Shown here: in pieces, positions 7,593 through 15,378 of the stretch
Numbering within the stretch: position 1 is the first letter of the stretch
Layout: each line of letters begins with the position of its first letter
NCBI RefSeq assembly: GCF_003611585.1
Contig: NZ_RAVW01000004.1
Coordinates: forward strand, 1-58,593
From: Corallococcus exercitus
GTDB lineage: Bacteria; Myxococcota; Myxococcia; Myxococcales; Myxococcaceae
Length of the DNA: 58,593 bases
Reading direction: 5' to 3'
Position numbers and translations under genes: made by a program
Notes under the pieces: generated by a model
The model's input: the letters and a program-made list of their open reading frames with translations, nothing else
What the model was told of the DNA's origin: nothing
Databases searched by the model: none

Positions 7593-8594
7593 GTGAGCAC
7601 CACTCCCCGGCGTTTCCCTCTCCTCGTCGCGGCCCTCCTCGGGGTCGCGGTCCTCGGCCTGGCGTTCTTCGGCCTGCGTGCCTCGCGCGAGCCCGCCGTG
7701 GAAGCCACGACGCCGGCGGTCCCCGCGCAGGGGCCGGGCCGGACCATCACGCACGCGCAGGGCAGCACCGTCGTGGCCCCGAACCCGAAGCAGGTCCTGG
7801 TGTTCGACCTCGCGACGCTGGACACGCTGGACGCGCTGGGGGTGGAGGTGCGGGGCGTGGCGGGTGAGTACTTCCCCGGCCCGCTGGCGAAGTACGCGGA
7901 CGCGAAGAAGTACCCGCGCTTCGGAACGCTCTTCGAGCCTGACTACGAGGCCGTCCACGCCGCGCGGCCCGACCTGATCATCACCGGCGGCCGGACCAGC
8001 GCCCGGTACGCGAAGCTCGCCGCCATGGCGCCCACCATCGACCAGACGACGGACGACGCGGACTTCCTGGACACCGTGGTGGGCAACACGGAGCGGCTGG
8101 CCACCGTCTTCGGCAAGGAGGACCCGGCGCGCGCCCTGATTGGAGAGCTGCGCCAGTCCATCGAGACGCTGAAGGCGACCACCGCCACGCGGGGCAAGGG
8201 GCTCATCGTCCTGACGTCCGGCGGGCGGATGAGCGCCTACGGCCCGGGCTCGCGCTTCGGCGTGCTGCACGAATCCTTCGGCATCCCGCCCGCGGCCCCG
8301 TCGCTCAAGGCGTCGCTGCACGGGGAGGCCATCGGCTCGGAGTTCATCCTGGAGACCAACCCGGACTGGCTGTTCGTCATCGACCGGGACGCGGCCATTG
8401 GCGAGGGCGGCGGCGCGCAGCGGCTCCTGGACAACGAGCTGGTGCGCCAGACGACGGCCTGGAAGCAGGGACAGGTCGTGTACCTGGACCCCGCCAACAC
8501 CTACCTCATCGGCGGCGGCATCCAGTCCCTGCGGCGCCTGGTGGAGCAGCTCTCCGATGCCTACGCGAAGCCCCGACAGCCCCCTGCTCCCTGA
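7593..8594 (+). CDS. Iron-siderophore ABC transporter substrate-binding protein
   Basis: The 333-residue protein starts at GTG 7593 with an N-terminal membrane/signal segment (FPLLVAALLGVAVLGLAFFGL). It follows the class III binding-protein pattern of FecB/CeuE/YclQ: VVAPNPKQVLVFDLATLDTLDALGV, then YPRFGTLFEPDYEAVHAARPDLIITGGR, and a C-terminal VYLDPANTYLIGGGIQSL. Such proteins capture ferric siderophores in the periplasm and deliver them to a FecCD-type permease. It opens a four-gene operon with two permeases and an ATPase, in the same order as the YclNOPQ/VctPDGC catechol-type systems but with the binding protein first. The Fur box 37 bases upstream fits iron control. The siderophore type is inferred only from family resemblance. 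Confidence 0.88.
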   Translation: MSTTPRRFPLLVAALLGVAVLGLAFFGLRASREPAVEATTPAVPAQGPGRTITHAQGSTVVAPNPKQVLVFDLATLDTLDALGVEVRGVAGEYFPGPLAKYADAKKYPRFGTLFEPDYEAVHAARPDLIITGGRTSARYAKLAAMAPTIDQTTDDADFLDTVVGNTERLATVFGKEDPARALIGELRQSIETLKATTATRGKGLIVLTSGGRMSAYGPGSRFGVLHESFGIPPAAPSLKASLHGEAIGSEFILETNPDWLFVIDRDAAIGEGGGAQRLLDNELVRQTTAWKQGQVVYLDPANTYLIGGGIQSLRRLVEQLSDAYAKPRQPPAP

Positions 8595-8619
8595 GCCTGC
8601 CTTCGCGCGACGTGAGCCC

Positions 8620-9636
8620 GTGGCCTCCCCGCTGCCCGTGCCACGGCCCGTGAGCGACGCGACGCGCGGCCCGCTGCCCCTGCTCGCCCTGGCTGGCCTG
8701 GGGGTGCTGGTGCTCGCGGGCGCGAGCCTGTTGATTGGCGTGAGCCACGTGTCGTGGGACGCGCTCCTGGCACCCGCGGAGAACCCGCGCGCCGTGCAGG
8801 TGCTGGTCATCAGCCGCGTGCCGCGCACGCTGGCGCTGGTGCTGGCGGGCATGTCCCTGGGCGTGGCGGGCCTCATCATGCAGATGCTCGCGCGCAACCG
8901 CTTCGTGGAGCCCTTCACCGCGGGCACGGCGGAGTCCGCGAGCCTGGGCCTGCTCGTCGTCACCCTGCTCGCCCCCGGCATCCCCATCCTCGCGAGGACC
9001 GCCGTCGCCGCCGGCTTCTCCATGGCGGGCACGGCGCTGTTCCTGCTCATCCTGCGGCGGATTCCGCTGCGCTCGGCGCTCGTCGTTCCCGTCGTCGGGC
9101 TGGTGCTGGGCGCCATCTTCGACGCGGTGACGACGTTCTTCGCCTACCGCTTCTCCCTGCTGCAGTCACTGATGGCCTGGACCACGGGCGACTTCTCCAG
9201 CGTGCTGCGCGGCCGGTATGAGCTGCTCTGGGGCGCCTTCGTCCTGACGGTGCTCGCCTACGTGGTCGCGGACCGCTTCACCGTCGCCGGCATGGGCGAG
9301 GCCTTCACCACCAACCTGGGATTGAGCCACCCGCGCATCGTGGCGCTGGGGCTGGCCATCGTCGCCATGGTCACCGCGGTGGTGGTGGCCACCGTGGGGA
9401 TGATTCCCTTCATCGGGCTGGTGGTGCCCAACGTCGTCAGCCTCATCGTGGGCGACAACGCGCGCCGCTCCATTCCGTGGGTGGCGGTGCTGGGCGCGGG
9501 CTTCGTGCTCCTGTGCGACCTCGTCGGGCGGGTGGTGCGCCAGCCCTATGAGATTCCCGTGGGCACGGTGGCGGGCGTGGTGGGCAGCCTCGTCTTCCTC
9601 CACCTGCTCTTCCGGAGGGACGGCCGTGTCGGCTAG
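8620..9636 (+). CDS. FecCD-family siderophore ABC permease (first)
   Basis: The GTG at 8620 is the most likely start because it is just after the upstream stop. The in-frame reading before it lies inside the binding-protein gene. The resulting 338-residue product has a short Pro-rich cytosolic tail, then about nine to ten membrane spans. Family motifs include RVPRTLALVLAGMSLGVAGLIMQMLARNRFVEP (the conserved RxPR...GxxxxxQ...NPLAxP-type segment) and GMIPFIGLVVPNVVSLIVG near the coupling region. With the next gene it forms the heterodimeric inner-membrane channel for the imported ferric siderophore. The last 11 bases overlap the second permease gene, indicating translational coupling. Confidence 0.87.
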   Translation: MASPLPVPRPVSDATRGPLPLLALAGLGVLVLAGASLLIGVSHVSWDALLAPAENPRAVQVLVISRVPRTLALVLAGMSLGVAGLIMQMLARNRFVEPFTAGTAESASLGLLVVTLLAPGIPILARTAVAAGFSMAGTALFLLILRRIPLRSALVVPVVGLVLGAIFDAVTTFFAYRFSLLQSLMAWTTGDFSSVLRGRYELLWGAFVLTVLAYVVADRFTVAGMGEAFTTNLGLSHPRIVALGLAIVAMVTAVVVATVGMIPFIGLVVPNVVSLIVGDNARRSIPWVAVLGAGFVLLCDLVGRVVRQPYEIPVGTVAGVVGSLVFLHLLFRRDGRVG

Positions 9637-10597
9637 CGCCCCGAGCCTGGAAGGCCATGAGCGGCGGCTGCTCCTGCTGGGGTCCCTGGCCGTCTTCTGC
9701 GTTCTGGTGTTCATGACCGTGGACGCGGGCGGCCAGTGGGACTTCGTGCTCCCGTTCCGCGCGCGCAAGGTCGCCACGGTGCTGCTGGTGGGCTACGCCA
9801 TCGCCGTCTCCACGGTGCTGTTCCAGACCGTGACGGAGAACCGCGTGCTGACGCCCGCCATCATGGGCTTCGACACGCTCTACGTGCTGCTCCAGACGTG
9901 CCTGCTCTTCTTCCTGGGCTCGCACATGGTGGCGGCCCTGGACGTCCGGCTGCTGTTCGCGGTGGAGGTCACCGTCATGGTGCTCTTCTCCGCCGTGCTG
10001 CACCGCTGGCTGTTCGAGGGCGGCGGGCGGAGCATCCACCTGCTGCTGCTCACGGGCGTGGTGCTGGGCGTGCTGTTCCGCAGCCTGTCCAGCTTCCTCC
10101 AGCGCGTCATCGCGCCGGGCGAGTTCGCCTTCCTGGAGGACCGCTTCTTCGCCAGCTTCAACAACCCGGATCCGGACCTGCTGGTGGTTTCGGCATTCAT
10201 GACCGTAGGCGCGTCCGTCCTGGGCCTGCGCCTGCTGCACGCCTGCGACGTGCTGGGCCTGGGCCGCGACGTGGCCATCAGCCTGGGCGTGGACCACCGC
10301 CGCACGGTGTCGCGGCTGCTGGCGGTGGTGGCGGTGCTGGTGTCGGTGTCCACGGCGCTGGTGGGGCCCGTCACCTTCTTCGGCCTCTTGGTGGCGAACC
10401 TGGCGCACGGGCTGGTGCGCTCGCACCGGCACGTCCACGTGCTGCCCGCCGCGGTGTTCCTCGCGGTGATTGGTCTGCTGGGTGGTCAGCTCGTGCTGGA
10501 GCGCGTCTTCTCCTTTGGCGCCAACCTGCGCGTCATCATCGAGTTCCTGGGCGGCCTCATGTTCATCACCCTGCTCATGCGAGGCGCGCTGCGATGA
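9626..10597 (+). CDS. FecCD-family siderophore ABC permease (second)
   Basis: The GTG at 9626 follows GGAGGGA by five bases and overlaps the preceding gene by 11 bases. The 323-residue product is highly hydrophobic. It shows RARKVATVLLVGYAIAVSTVLFQTVTENRVLTPAIMGFDTLYVLLQT, the permease motif of the YclO/VctG branch. Near the C-terminus are LVGPVTFFGLLVANLAHGLV, the expected cytoplasmic coupling loop, and VLERVFSFGANLRVIIEFLGG. It is the second half of the heterodimeric transmembrane channel. ATGA overlap with the ATPase gene downstream shows the operon is tightly coupled. Confidence 0.87.
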   Translation: MSASAPSLEGHERRLLLLGSLAVFCVLVFMTVDAGGQWDFVLPFRARKVATVLLVGYAIAVSTVLFQTVTENRVLTPAIMGFDTLYVLLQTCLLFFLGSHMVAALDVRLLFAVEVTVMVLFSAVLHRWLFEGGGRSIHLLLLTGVVLGVLFRSLSSFLQRVIAPGEFAFLEDRFFASFNNPDPDLLVVSAFMTVGASVLGLRLLHACDVLGLGRDVAISLGVDHRRTVSRLLAVVAVLVSVSTALVGPVTFFGLLVANLAHGLVRSHRHVHVLPAAVFLAVIGLLGGQLVLERVFSFGANLRVIIEFLGGLMFITLLMRGALR

Positions 10598-11352
10598 TCG
10601 AAGCCCGGAACGTCTCCCGCCGCTACGGCGACACCCTGGTGGTGGACGACGTCACGCTGAAGCTCCCGGAGCAGGGCGTGACGTCCATCATCGGGCCCAA
10701 CGGCGCGGGCAAGTCCACCCTCCTGTCGATGGTGAGCCGCCTGCTGCCGCTGTCCTCCGGCACGGTGCTGGTGGATGGCATGGACGTGGCCCACACGCCC
10801 GGCGACGCGCTGGCGCGCAGGCTGGCCATCCTGCGGCAGGACAACGCCGTCACCTCGCGGCTCACCGTGCGCGACCTGGTGACGTTCGGCCGCTACCCGC
10901 ACTCCCGGGGCCGCCCGACGGTGGAGGACCGCGCCTTCGTGGAGGGAGCCCTGCACCACCTGGGCCTGGAGTCCATCGCCCACCGCTTCCTGGACGAGCT
11001 GTCCGGCGGCCAGCGCCAGCGCGCCTTCGTGGCGATGGTGCTGTGCCAGGACACGCACTACGTCCTCTTGGACGAGCCGCTCAACAGCCTGGACATGAAG
11101 CACGCCGTGTCCATGATGAAGGAGCTGCGGCGCGCGGCGGACACGCTGGGCAAGTGCGTGGTGCTGGTGCTGCACGACCTCAACTACGCCTCCTGCTACT
11201 CCGACCACGTCATCGCCATGCGCGGCGGGCGAGTCGCCTTCCAGGGGACGCCGGAGGAGCTCATGCGCCCGGCCGTGCTGCGCGACATCTATGACCTGGA
11301 CATCGACATTCATGTGCTCGACGGGAAGCGCATCGCGGTCCACTACCGCTGA
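10594..11352 (+). CDS. Iron-siderophore ABC transporter ATPase
   Basis: The ATG at 10594 overlaps the preceding stop (ATGA). The 252-residue ATPase has Walker A GPNGAGKS (34-41), a Q-loop in ILRQDN (80-84), signature LSGGQ (136-140), Walker B YVLLDEP (156-162) and switch His in VLHDLN (H194). It matches the FepC/YclP class that powers ferric siderophore uptake. With the binding protein and two permeases it completes the importer, presumably under control of the Fur box at 7538-7556. Length and motifs are complete, so the operon is expected to be functional. Confidence 0.92.
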   Translation: MIEARNVSRRYGDTLVVDDVTLKLPEQGVTSIIGPNGAGKSTLLSMVSRLLPLSSGTVLVDGMDVAHTPGDALARRLAILRQDNAVTSRLTVRDLVTFGRYPHSRGRPTVEDRAFVEGALHHLGLESIAHRFLDELSGGQRQRAFVAMVLCQDTHYVLLDEPLNSLDMKHAVSMMKELRRAADTLGKCVVLVLHDLNYASCYSDHVIAMRGGRVAFQGTPEELMRPAVLRDIYDLDIDIHVLDGKRIAVHYR

Positions 11353-11364
11353 CCCCTGGGCCGT

Positions 11365-11376
11365 GACACATGTGTC
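11365..11376. promoter_or_regulatory. 12-bp perfect palindrome
   Basis: GACACATGTGTC is a perfect 12-base palindrome, 12 bases past the ATPase stop and 85 bases before the next gene. It could be a dimeric regulator site for the downstream secreted-protein gene; no regulator can be named. Confidence 0.3.
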
Positions 11377-11461
11377 GCGATTGGAGTTGACGGAGGGTGT
11401 GTCCCGGGAATGTTTCCCTCTGTGAAGTCGTGGCATCGGGCTTGCTCAGTCCGCGCCCACC

Positions 11462-12046
11462 ATGACCCACCACCGTGAATCCTCTCCCAGCTCCCGCCTG
11501 CGTCACTGGGCCTCCCGGCTGGCGCTCCTCGTCGCCTGTGCCAGCGTCGTCGCGACGTCGCAGGCCATCTCCGACGACGTGTTCTCCGACCCGTACTCCG
11601 GTGCGCCGGCGACCCTCACGACCGAGGCCCCCAAGACCCGCATCCCACTCGTCGTGCTGGCCACGGCCTCGAAGTCGCCCGACAAGATCGTCGAGGCGGA
11701 ATTGACGGTGCTGGTGACGGCCACATGGAGGCCCGCGGACCCCAGCCAGACAGAGGGCCCCTGGCTCCGCGCCGTGTTGGTCGAGGGCGAGACGGAGTTC
11801 TCCGGTCCGGAGGCTGGCATCCTGCTGCTGGCGGGAGCGCCGGTGACGACCGAAGTCCAGACGTACCTCAGCCGCGAATGCAGGCTGGGTTCAACCTGCG
11901 AATGGACCGCGAACCTGGACCTGGAGCTGCCACCCGGTGCCCCGGCCGGCAAGGTGGAGTTGGTGTGGACGGCGACGGCCCAGGCGCACGTGGTGGATAC
12001 CTCCAGCACGCCCAAGGGCTTCAAGGTCATCGTCTCGGAGCCGTGA
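11462..12046 (+). CDS. Hypothetical secreted protein
   Basis: The 194-residue product starts at the ATG at 11462. An Arg-containing head and a hydrophobic run (LALLVACASVVATSQA, about residues 20-35) read as a signal peptide. The mature part is rich in Val, Thr and Glu with alternating hydrophobic residues, suggesting a beta-sandwich. It carries a Cys pair (RECRLGSTCEW) likely to be disulfide bonded. No catalytic motif is visible and the family is not recognised. It is separated by about 110 bases from the iron operon and has its own upstream palindrome, so it is probably expressed independently. Confidence 0.6.
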   Translation: MTHHRESSPSSRLRHWASRLALLVACASVVATSQAISDDVFSDPYSGAPATLTTEAPKTRIPLVVLATASKSPDKIVEAELTVLVTATWRPADPSQTEGPWLRAVLVEGETEFSGPEAGILLLAGAPVTTEVQTYLSRECRLGSTCEWTANLDLELPPGAPAGKVELVWTATAQAHVVDTSSTPKGFKVIVSEP

Positions 12047-12134
12047 GCCCCTGGCGCTCCGGTTGTCTGGGGTTGCTCCACGGCCACTGGGAGTGAAAGC
12101 CTGCGCATCCCCTCTTGCAGGAAGGCAGCCGCGG

Positions 12135-12638
12135 ATGCGCGAGAAGAACCTGGAGTACACGCTGGATTGGATTGCCATCCAGGAGCTGGTGGCCGAGTAC
12201 GGGCAGGCCATCGACCACGGCAAGGACACGGGCGACTGGACCCGCTGGGAGCGGGTCTTCGCCCCGGAGGTGACGTCGGACTACTCCCGCTTCATGGGGG
12301 TGCCGCCCTCCACCGCGCCGCGCGCCGTGCTGGCGCAGTTCGGCAACAAGGCGCTGGAGTGCTTCACCCGCGTGCAGCACTCCACGGCGAACACGGTGCG
12401 CACCGAGTTCACCAGCGACACGCGCGCGACGGCGCACGCCTACGCGGAGGTCTCCCACTTCTTCACGATGGACGGCTACCCCCAGGAGTGGACCCTGGTG
12501 GGGCGCTATACCCACGAGGTGGTGAAGACCGCCGCGGAGGGCTGGCGCATCCAGAAGGTCACGCTGGATCCCATCCACCACCGGGGCAACCTGCTGGGCC
12601 TGGAGTACGCCCGGGGCAAGCGGCTCGGCACGCCGTGA
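12135..12638 (+). CDS. SnoaL-like (NTF2-fold) protein
   Basis: The ATG at 12135 follows an AGGAAGG ribosome site by about ten bases, giving 167 residues. The layout is typical of SnoaL-like NTF2-fold proteins: an N-terminal helix pair (LDWIAIQELVAEYGQAIDHG), DWTRWERVFAPEVTSDYS, then beta-strands with STANTVRTEF, AHAYAEVSHFF and GRYTHEVVKTAAEGWRIQKV. The family includes small-molecule isomerases, dehydratases and non-catalytic binding proteins. A His (QHS) and Asp/Tyr pair lie in the expected pocket positions, but the substrate is unknown. It is convergent with the LysR gene and separated from it by a strong hairpin. Confidence 0.8.
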   Translation: MREKNLEYTLDWIAIQELVAEYGQAIDHGKDTGDWTRWERVFAPEVTSDYSRFMGVPPSTAPRAVLAQFGNKALECFTRVQHSTANTVRTEFTSDTRATAHAYAEVSHFFTMDGYPQEWTLVGRYTHEVVKTAAEGWRIQKVTLDPIHHRGNLLGLEYARGKRLGTP

Positions 12639-12645
12639 ATCCCTG

Positions 12646-12679
12646 GCGCGCGGTGGGGTGGGACGCCCTCACCGCGCGC
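12646..12679. terminator. Bidirectional hairpin between convergent genes
   Basis: GCGCGCGGTG and CACCGCGCGC are perfect 10-bp arms around a 14-base loop. The hairpin sits between the SnoaL-like stop and the LysR stop, and the right arm covers the last LysR codons. There is no T-tract. Confidence 0.5.
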
Positions 12680-13592
12680 GCTTCTTCCGGGGCCTGGCGG
12701 GAGGCTTCGCGAGCGCCTCCGCCTGCGCCCCGATGGTCCGCGCCAGGAAGTCCGCCACCGCGCGCACCCGCGCGTTGTGGGCCAGGTCCTCGTGGAAGAC
12801 CAGCCACACGGTCCGCTCCAGTTCCGGCAGCGCGTCACGCAGCGGGACCAACTCCGCGTGCAGGTGGCCGAAGTACGCCGGCAGGAGCGCCACGCCCAGC
12901 CCCTCGCGCGCGGCCTGGAGCAGCCCCAGGATGGACGTGAGCCGCACCGCGACGGTGGCCTTCGCCGCGTGCACGTCCAGCCACTTCGACTCCGGCCAGC
13001 GCCGCGAGTCCTGCGCATAGCCCACCACCGCGTGCCCCTGGAGGCCCGCGTCGAAGCGCACCGGCCCCCGGCGGGCGAGGTACGCCTTCGACGCGAAGGG
13101 CACGACCCCAATGGCAGCCACCTTCCGGGCCCGCAGTGACGCCTCCTGTGGCCGGACCAGGCGGATGGCGATGTCCGCCTCGCGGCGCACGAGCGACAGG
13201 GCCTCGTAACCAGAGAGCAGCTGCAATTCGATTTCAGGGTGCCGCTCCTGGAAGCCCGCCAGCCACGGCATCACGTTGTGGACCAGGAACGAGTCCGTCG
13301 CGGTGACCGTCACCGGCCCGGAAGGGCGCAGGTCCTCACCGCTGGCCAGCCGCTCCACCCGCAGCGCCTCCGCCTCCACGGCCTCCGCGGCGGGCAGGAT
13401 GCGCAGCGCCACCGCCGTGGGCCGCAGGCCCGTGGGGGTCCGGTCGAAGAGGCGTGCGCCCAGCTCCTTCTCCAGCACGGCCAGCCGCCGCCCCACGGTG
13501 GTCTGGTCCACCTTCAACCGCCGCGCCGCCGCGGAGAGGTTGCCCTCCCTCGCGATGGCCAGGAAGTGCCGCAGGTCGCTCCATTCGGGCAT
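12669..13592 (-). CDS. LysR-family transcriptional regulator
   Basis: The ATG at 13590-13592 is chosen over an upstream ATG at 13601, which would lie inside a palindromic operator. The 307-residue protein starts with the LysR winged helix: WSDLRHFLAIAREGNLSAAARRLKVDQTTVGRRLAVLEKELGARLFDR. An effector-binding domain with VTVTATDSFLVHNVMPWLAGFQERHPEIELQL follows. Residue composition and the WSDLRHFLAIA opening resemble the subgroup that regulates nearby oxidoreductase or stress genes. It is divergent from the cupin gene 13694-14137, and two inverted repeats lie between them, typical of LysR self-regulation and control of the neighbour. The Lys/Arg-rich C-terminal tail (PRKKRAR) is unusual. Confidence 0.92.
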   Translation of the reverse strand: MPEWSDLRHFLAIAREGNLSAAARRLKVDQTTVGRRLAVLEKELGARLFDRTPTGLRPTAVALRILPAAEAVEAEALRVERLASGEDLRPSGPVTVTATDSFLVHNVMPWLAGFQERHPEIELQLLSGYEALSLVRREADIAIRLVRPQEASLRARKVAAIGVVPFASKAYLARRGPVRFDAGLQGHAVVGYAQDSRRWPESKWLDVHAAKATVAVRLTSILGLLQAAREGLGVALLPAYFGHLHAELVPLRDALPELERTVWLVFHEDLAHNARVRAVADFLARTIGAQAEALAKPPARPRKKRAR

Positions 13593-13594
13593 GG

Positions 13595-13610
13595 TCTGCA
13601 TTCTTGCAGA
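13595..13610. promoter_or_regulatory. LysR-type operator, site 1
   Basis: TCTGCA and TGCAGA form a perfect dyad around TTCT. It abuts the LysR start codon, so binding would also block that gene's ribosome site. It shares the half-site TCTGC with the second dyad at 13615-13642, which supports a common binding protein. Confidence 0.6.
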
Positions 13611-13614
13611 AGCG

Positions 13615-13642
13615 GTCTGCGCAAACGGGCATTTTCGCAGAC
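13615..13642. promoter_or_regulatory. LysR-type operator, site 2
   Basis: GTCTGCG and CGCAGAC are perfect 7-bp arms around a 14-base spacer. It lies 52 bases before the cupin start codon, in the divergent promoter region. With site 1 it makes four TCTGC/GCAGA half-sites in 48 bases, the usual layout for a LysR tetramer. Confidence 0.6.
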
Positions 13643-13693
13643 CCGCCTCGCGGTCATCCTCCCTGGCGTTTCCTTCCACCGAGGAGTCCCACC

Positions 13694-14137
13694 GTGAAGA
13701 CCCTGCCCAAGCTCGTCGCCGCCGTCGCCGTCGTGTCCGCGTTCACCTTCGCCGCCGCCAAGGGCAAGGAGTCCGCCGCGTTCCAGCAGACCGCCTATGA
13801 CAAGCTCACCTGGACGGAGATGATGCCCGGCGGCCCGTCCGTGCACGTCCTCTGGGGCGACATGAAGAAGGGCCCGTACGCCCTGCTGATGAAGTTCCCC
13901 GCCGGGTTCGACTCCGGGCCGCACACGCACTCCGCCGACTATCACGGCGTGCTGGTGAAAGGCCGCATGACGAACACCAGCGAGGGCGCCGCGGAGGCCG
14001 GCGCCGTGGAGGCGGGCAGCACCTGGGACCAGCCCGGCAAGGTGGTGCACCGCAACCAGTGCGCGAAGGACGCCGAGTGCGTGGTGCTCATCGCCCAGGA
14101 CAAGCCCTTCGACTTCGCGCCCGCCAAGGCGAAGTAG
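13694..14137 (+). CDS. Secreted cupin-domain protein (DUF4437-like)
   Basis: The GTG at 13694 is supported by GAGGAG eight bases upstream. The 147-residue product opens with a signal peptide (KTLPKLVAAVAVVSAFTFAAA). The rest is a single cupin barrel: MPGGPSVHVLWGDMKKGPYALLMKFPAG, then GPHTHSADYHGVLVKG, which holds the metal-binding His cluster, and GKVVHRNQCAKDAECVVL for the second cupin motif. Such proteins bind a metal and may act as small dioxygenases or sensors. It is divergent from the LysR gene, whose operators fill the space between them, so it is the likely target of that regulator. No substrate can be inferred. Confidence 0.8.
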   Translation: MKTLPKLVAAVAVVSAFTFAAAKGKESAAFQQTAYDKLTWTEMMPGGPSVHVLWGDMKKGPYALLMKFPAGFDSGPHTHSADYHGVLVKGRMTNTSEGAAEAGAVEAGSTWDQPGKVVHRNQCAKDAECVVLIAQDKPFDFAPAKAK

Positions 14138-14139
14138 GC

Positions 14140-14310
14140 TCAGCGCGAGTCGCGGCGCTTCTGCTGCCGGGCGAACTCCGCCCGCAGCGCGCCGCCAATG
14201 CGCTTGCCCGTCACCTTCGTGGACTTGCGGATCTTCTCGTAGTCCTTCGTCTGCTGGATGTAGCCACCCCGGTGCTTCTTCGAGGTGGTGTCCTTCGGAG
14301 GCTGGAACAT
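14140..14310 (-). CDS. Small basic protein, 56 residues
   Basis: Read on the minus strand from ATG 14308-14310 to TGA 14140-14142. GGGAG sits eight bases before the start. The product is strongly basic: it contains KDTTSKKHRGGYIQQ, KDYEKIRKSTK and a tail FARQQKRRDSR, with about 17 Lys/Arg and few acidic residues. It may bind nucleic acid or ribosome, but no family is recognised. It starts just beyond the cupin gene on the opposite strand (3' ends two bases apart). Coding is supported by the ribosome site, sensible amino-acid composition and close packing with its neighbour, not by homology known to me. Confidence 0.55.
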   Translation of the reverse strand: MFQPPKDTTSKKHRGGYIQQTKDYEKIRKSTKVTGKRIGGALRAEFARQQKRRDSR

Positions 14311-14418
14311 CGGCAGGGCTCCCGTGCGGGTGGATGGGCCGCAGCCACCTGAAGATGCATCACGTCCCGGAGGGTTGCCATCTCTCCAGGACGGAGCACG
14401 GCCGGGCAGGCGGGCGCG

Positions 14419-14826
14419 TCAGACCTGGATGCCCACCACCAGGCTGGCCGCGTAGCCGTCCGTGGTGTTGCCCGTCACGGTCGCCAGCTGGGTGGACGCG
14501 CCGTCGCTGAACACGTTGTCGCGGGAGAGGGAGATCTGCCCCAGGTTGCGGACGCTCTGCGAATAGCCAGACGTCGCGTAGACCGCGTCGCGGATGTCCT
14601 CCGGCAGGGCCAGCTGGGACGTGGCCACCTTGTTGCGCGAGGAGGAGGTCGCCTCCACCGAGGGGTAGATTTCGAAGTGGATGTGCGGCCAGCGGCCGCT
14701 GTAGCAGGCGGGGAAGATGCGGGTGAAGGCCATCCAGCGCAGCAGCTCCCGCCGGTCCGTGCGCTTCGCCAGGACCCGCAGGTCCTGCTGGAGTCCGTGG
14801 TGGTGATTCCGTTCGTCGTCGCTCAT
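14419..14826 (-). pseudogene. Intradiol ring-cleavage dioxygenase with internal deletion
   Basis: The ATG at 14824-14826 fits AAGGGGGGT seven bases upstream. The 135-residue product begins HHHGLQQDLRVL...RRELLRWMA, the N-terminal head of secreted intradiol-dioxygenase-like proteins. It then continues directly into FTRIFPACYSGRWPHIHFEIYP, ATSQLALPEDIRDAVYA and DNVFSDGASTQLATVTG, the C-terminal half of the same family. Normal members have over 100 residues between these parts, including the Tat/lipoprotein signal, the PGPY-type region and the first iron-ligand Tyr. Here the frame is kept but that middle is missing. Only one Tyr and two His ligands remain, so iron catalysis is unlikely. A genuine deletion or an assembly collapse are both possible. 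Confidence 0.72.
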
Positions 14827-14969
14827 GCGCATACCCCCCTTGGAGTGACGACGACGGTAGGGCAAAGGTCTTAAGCGAATCCCAAGGCCCGGGAGCTGAC
14901 GCGTTTTTGCAATCCAGGGGCGGGCTCCGGGCGTATGTGTCCGCCCATCCAGCAAGGGAGCAGGCACCC

Positions 14970-15377
14970 ATGACGAAGCGCGCGAACGGCCCTTTCGACG
15001 TCAAGCTCACCCCCATGGCACCGGAGGCCGGAGTGGTGGAGGGGGCTCCGGGCCGGATGGCGCTCGACAAGCGCTTTCATGGAGCGCTGGAGGCCACGAG
15101 CCAGGGACAGATGCTCGCGGTGCGGACGGCGGTGGAGGGGTCCGCCGGGTACGTCGCGATGGAGCGCGTCAGCGGGACGCTGGACGGCCGCAGCGGCACC
15201 TTCGCGCTCCAGCACTTCGGGGTGATGACGCGCGGCGCGCCCCACCTCGTCATCTCCGTGGTGCCGGACTCCGGAACCGGCGAGCTGACGGGGCTCGCCG
15301 GATCCATGACCATCGACATCGCCCCGGGCGGGAAGCACTCCTACGACTTCCAGTACACCCTCCCGGACAAGGCGTGA
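14970..15377 (+). CDS. DUF3224 family protein
   Basis: The ATG at 14970 is preceded by GGGAGCAGG. The 135-residue product matches DUF3224 across its length: GPFDVKLTPMA, LDKRFHGALEATSQGQMLAV, YVAMERVSGTLDGRSGTFALQH, and SGTGELTGLAGSMTIDI...HSYDFQYTLP. The family forms a small allene-oxide-cyclase-like beta-barrel and is cytosolic. Its function is unknown, though it is often found singly as here. No signal peptide is present. The 3' end is one base from the convergent lipoprotein gene, so the two transcripts must overlap or end inside each other. Confidence 0.88.
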   Translation: MTKRANGPFDVKLTPMAPEAGVVEGAPGRMALDKRFHGALEATSQGQMLAVRTAVEGSAGYVAMERVSGTLDGRSGTFALQHFGVMTRGAPHLVISVVPDSGTGELTGLAGSMTIDIAPGGKHSYDFQYTLPDKA

Positions 15378-15378
15378 C

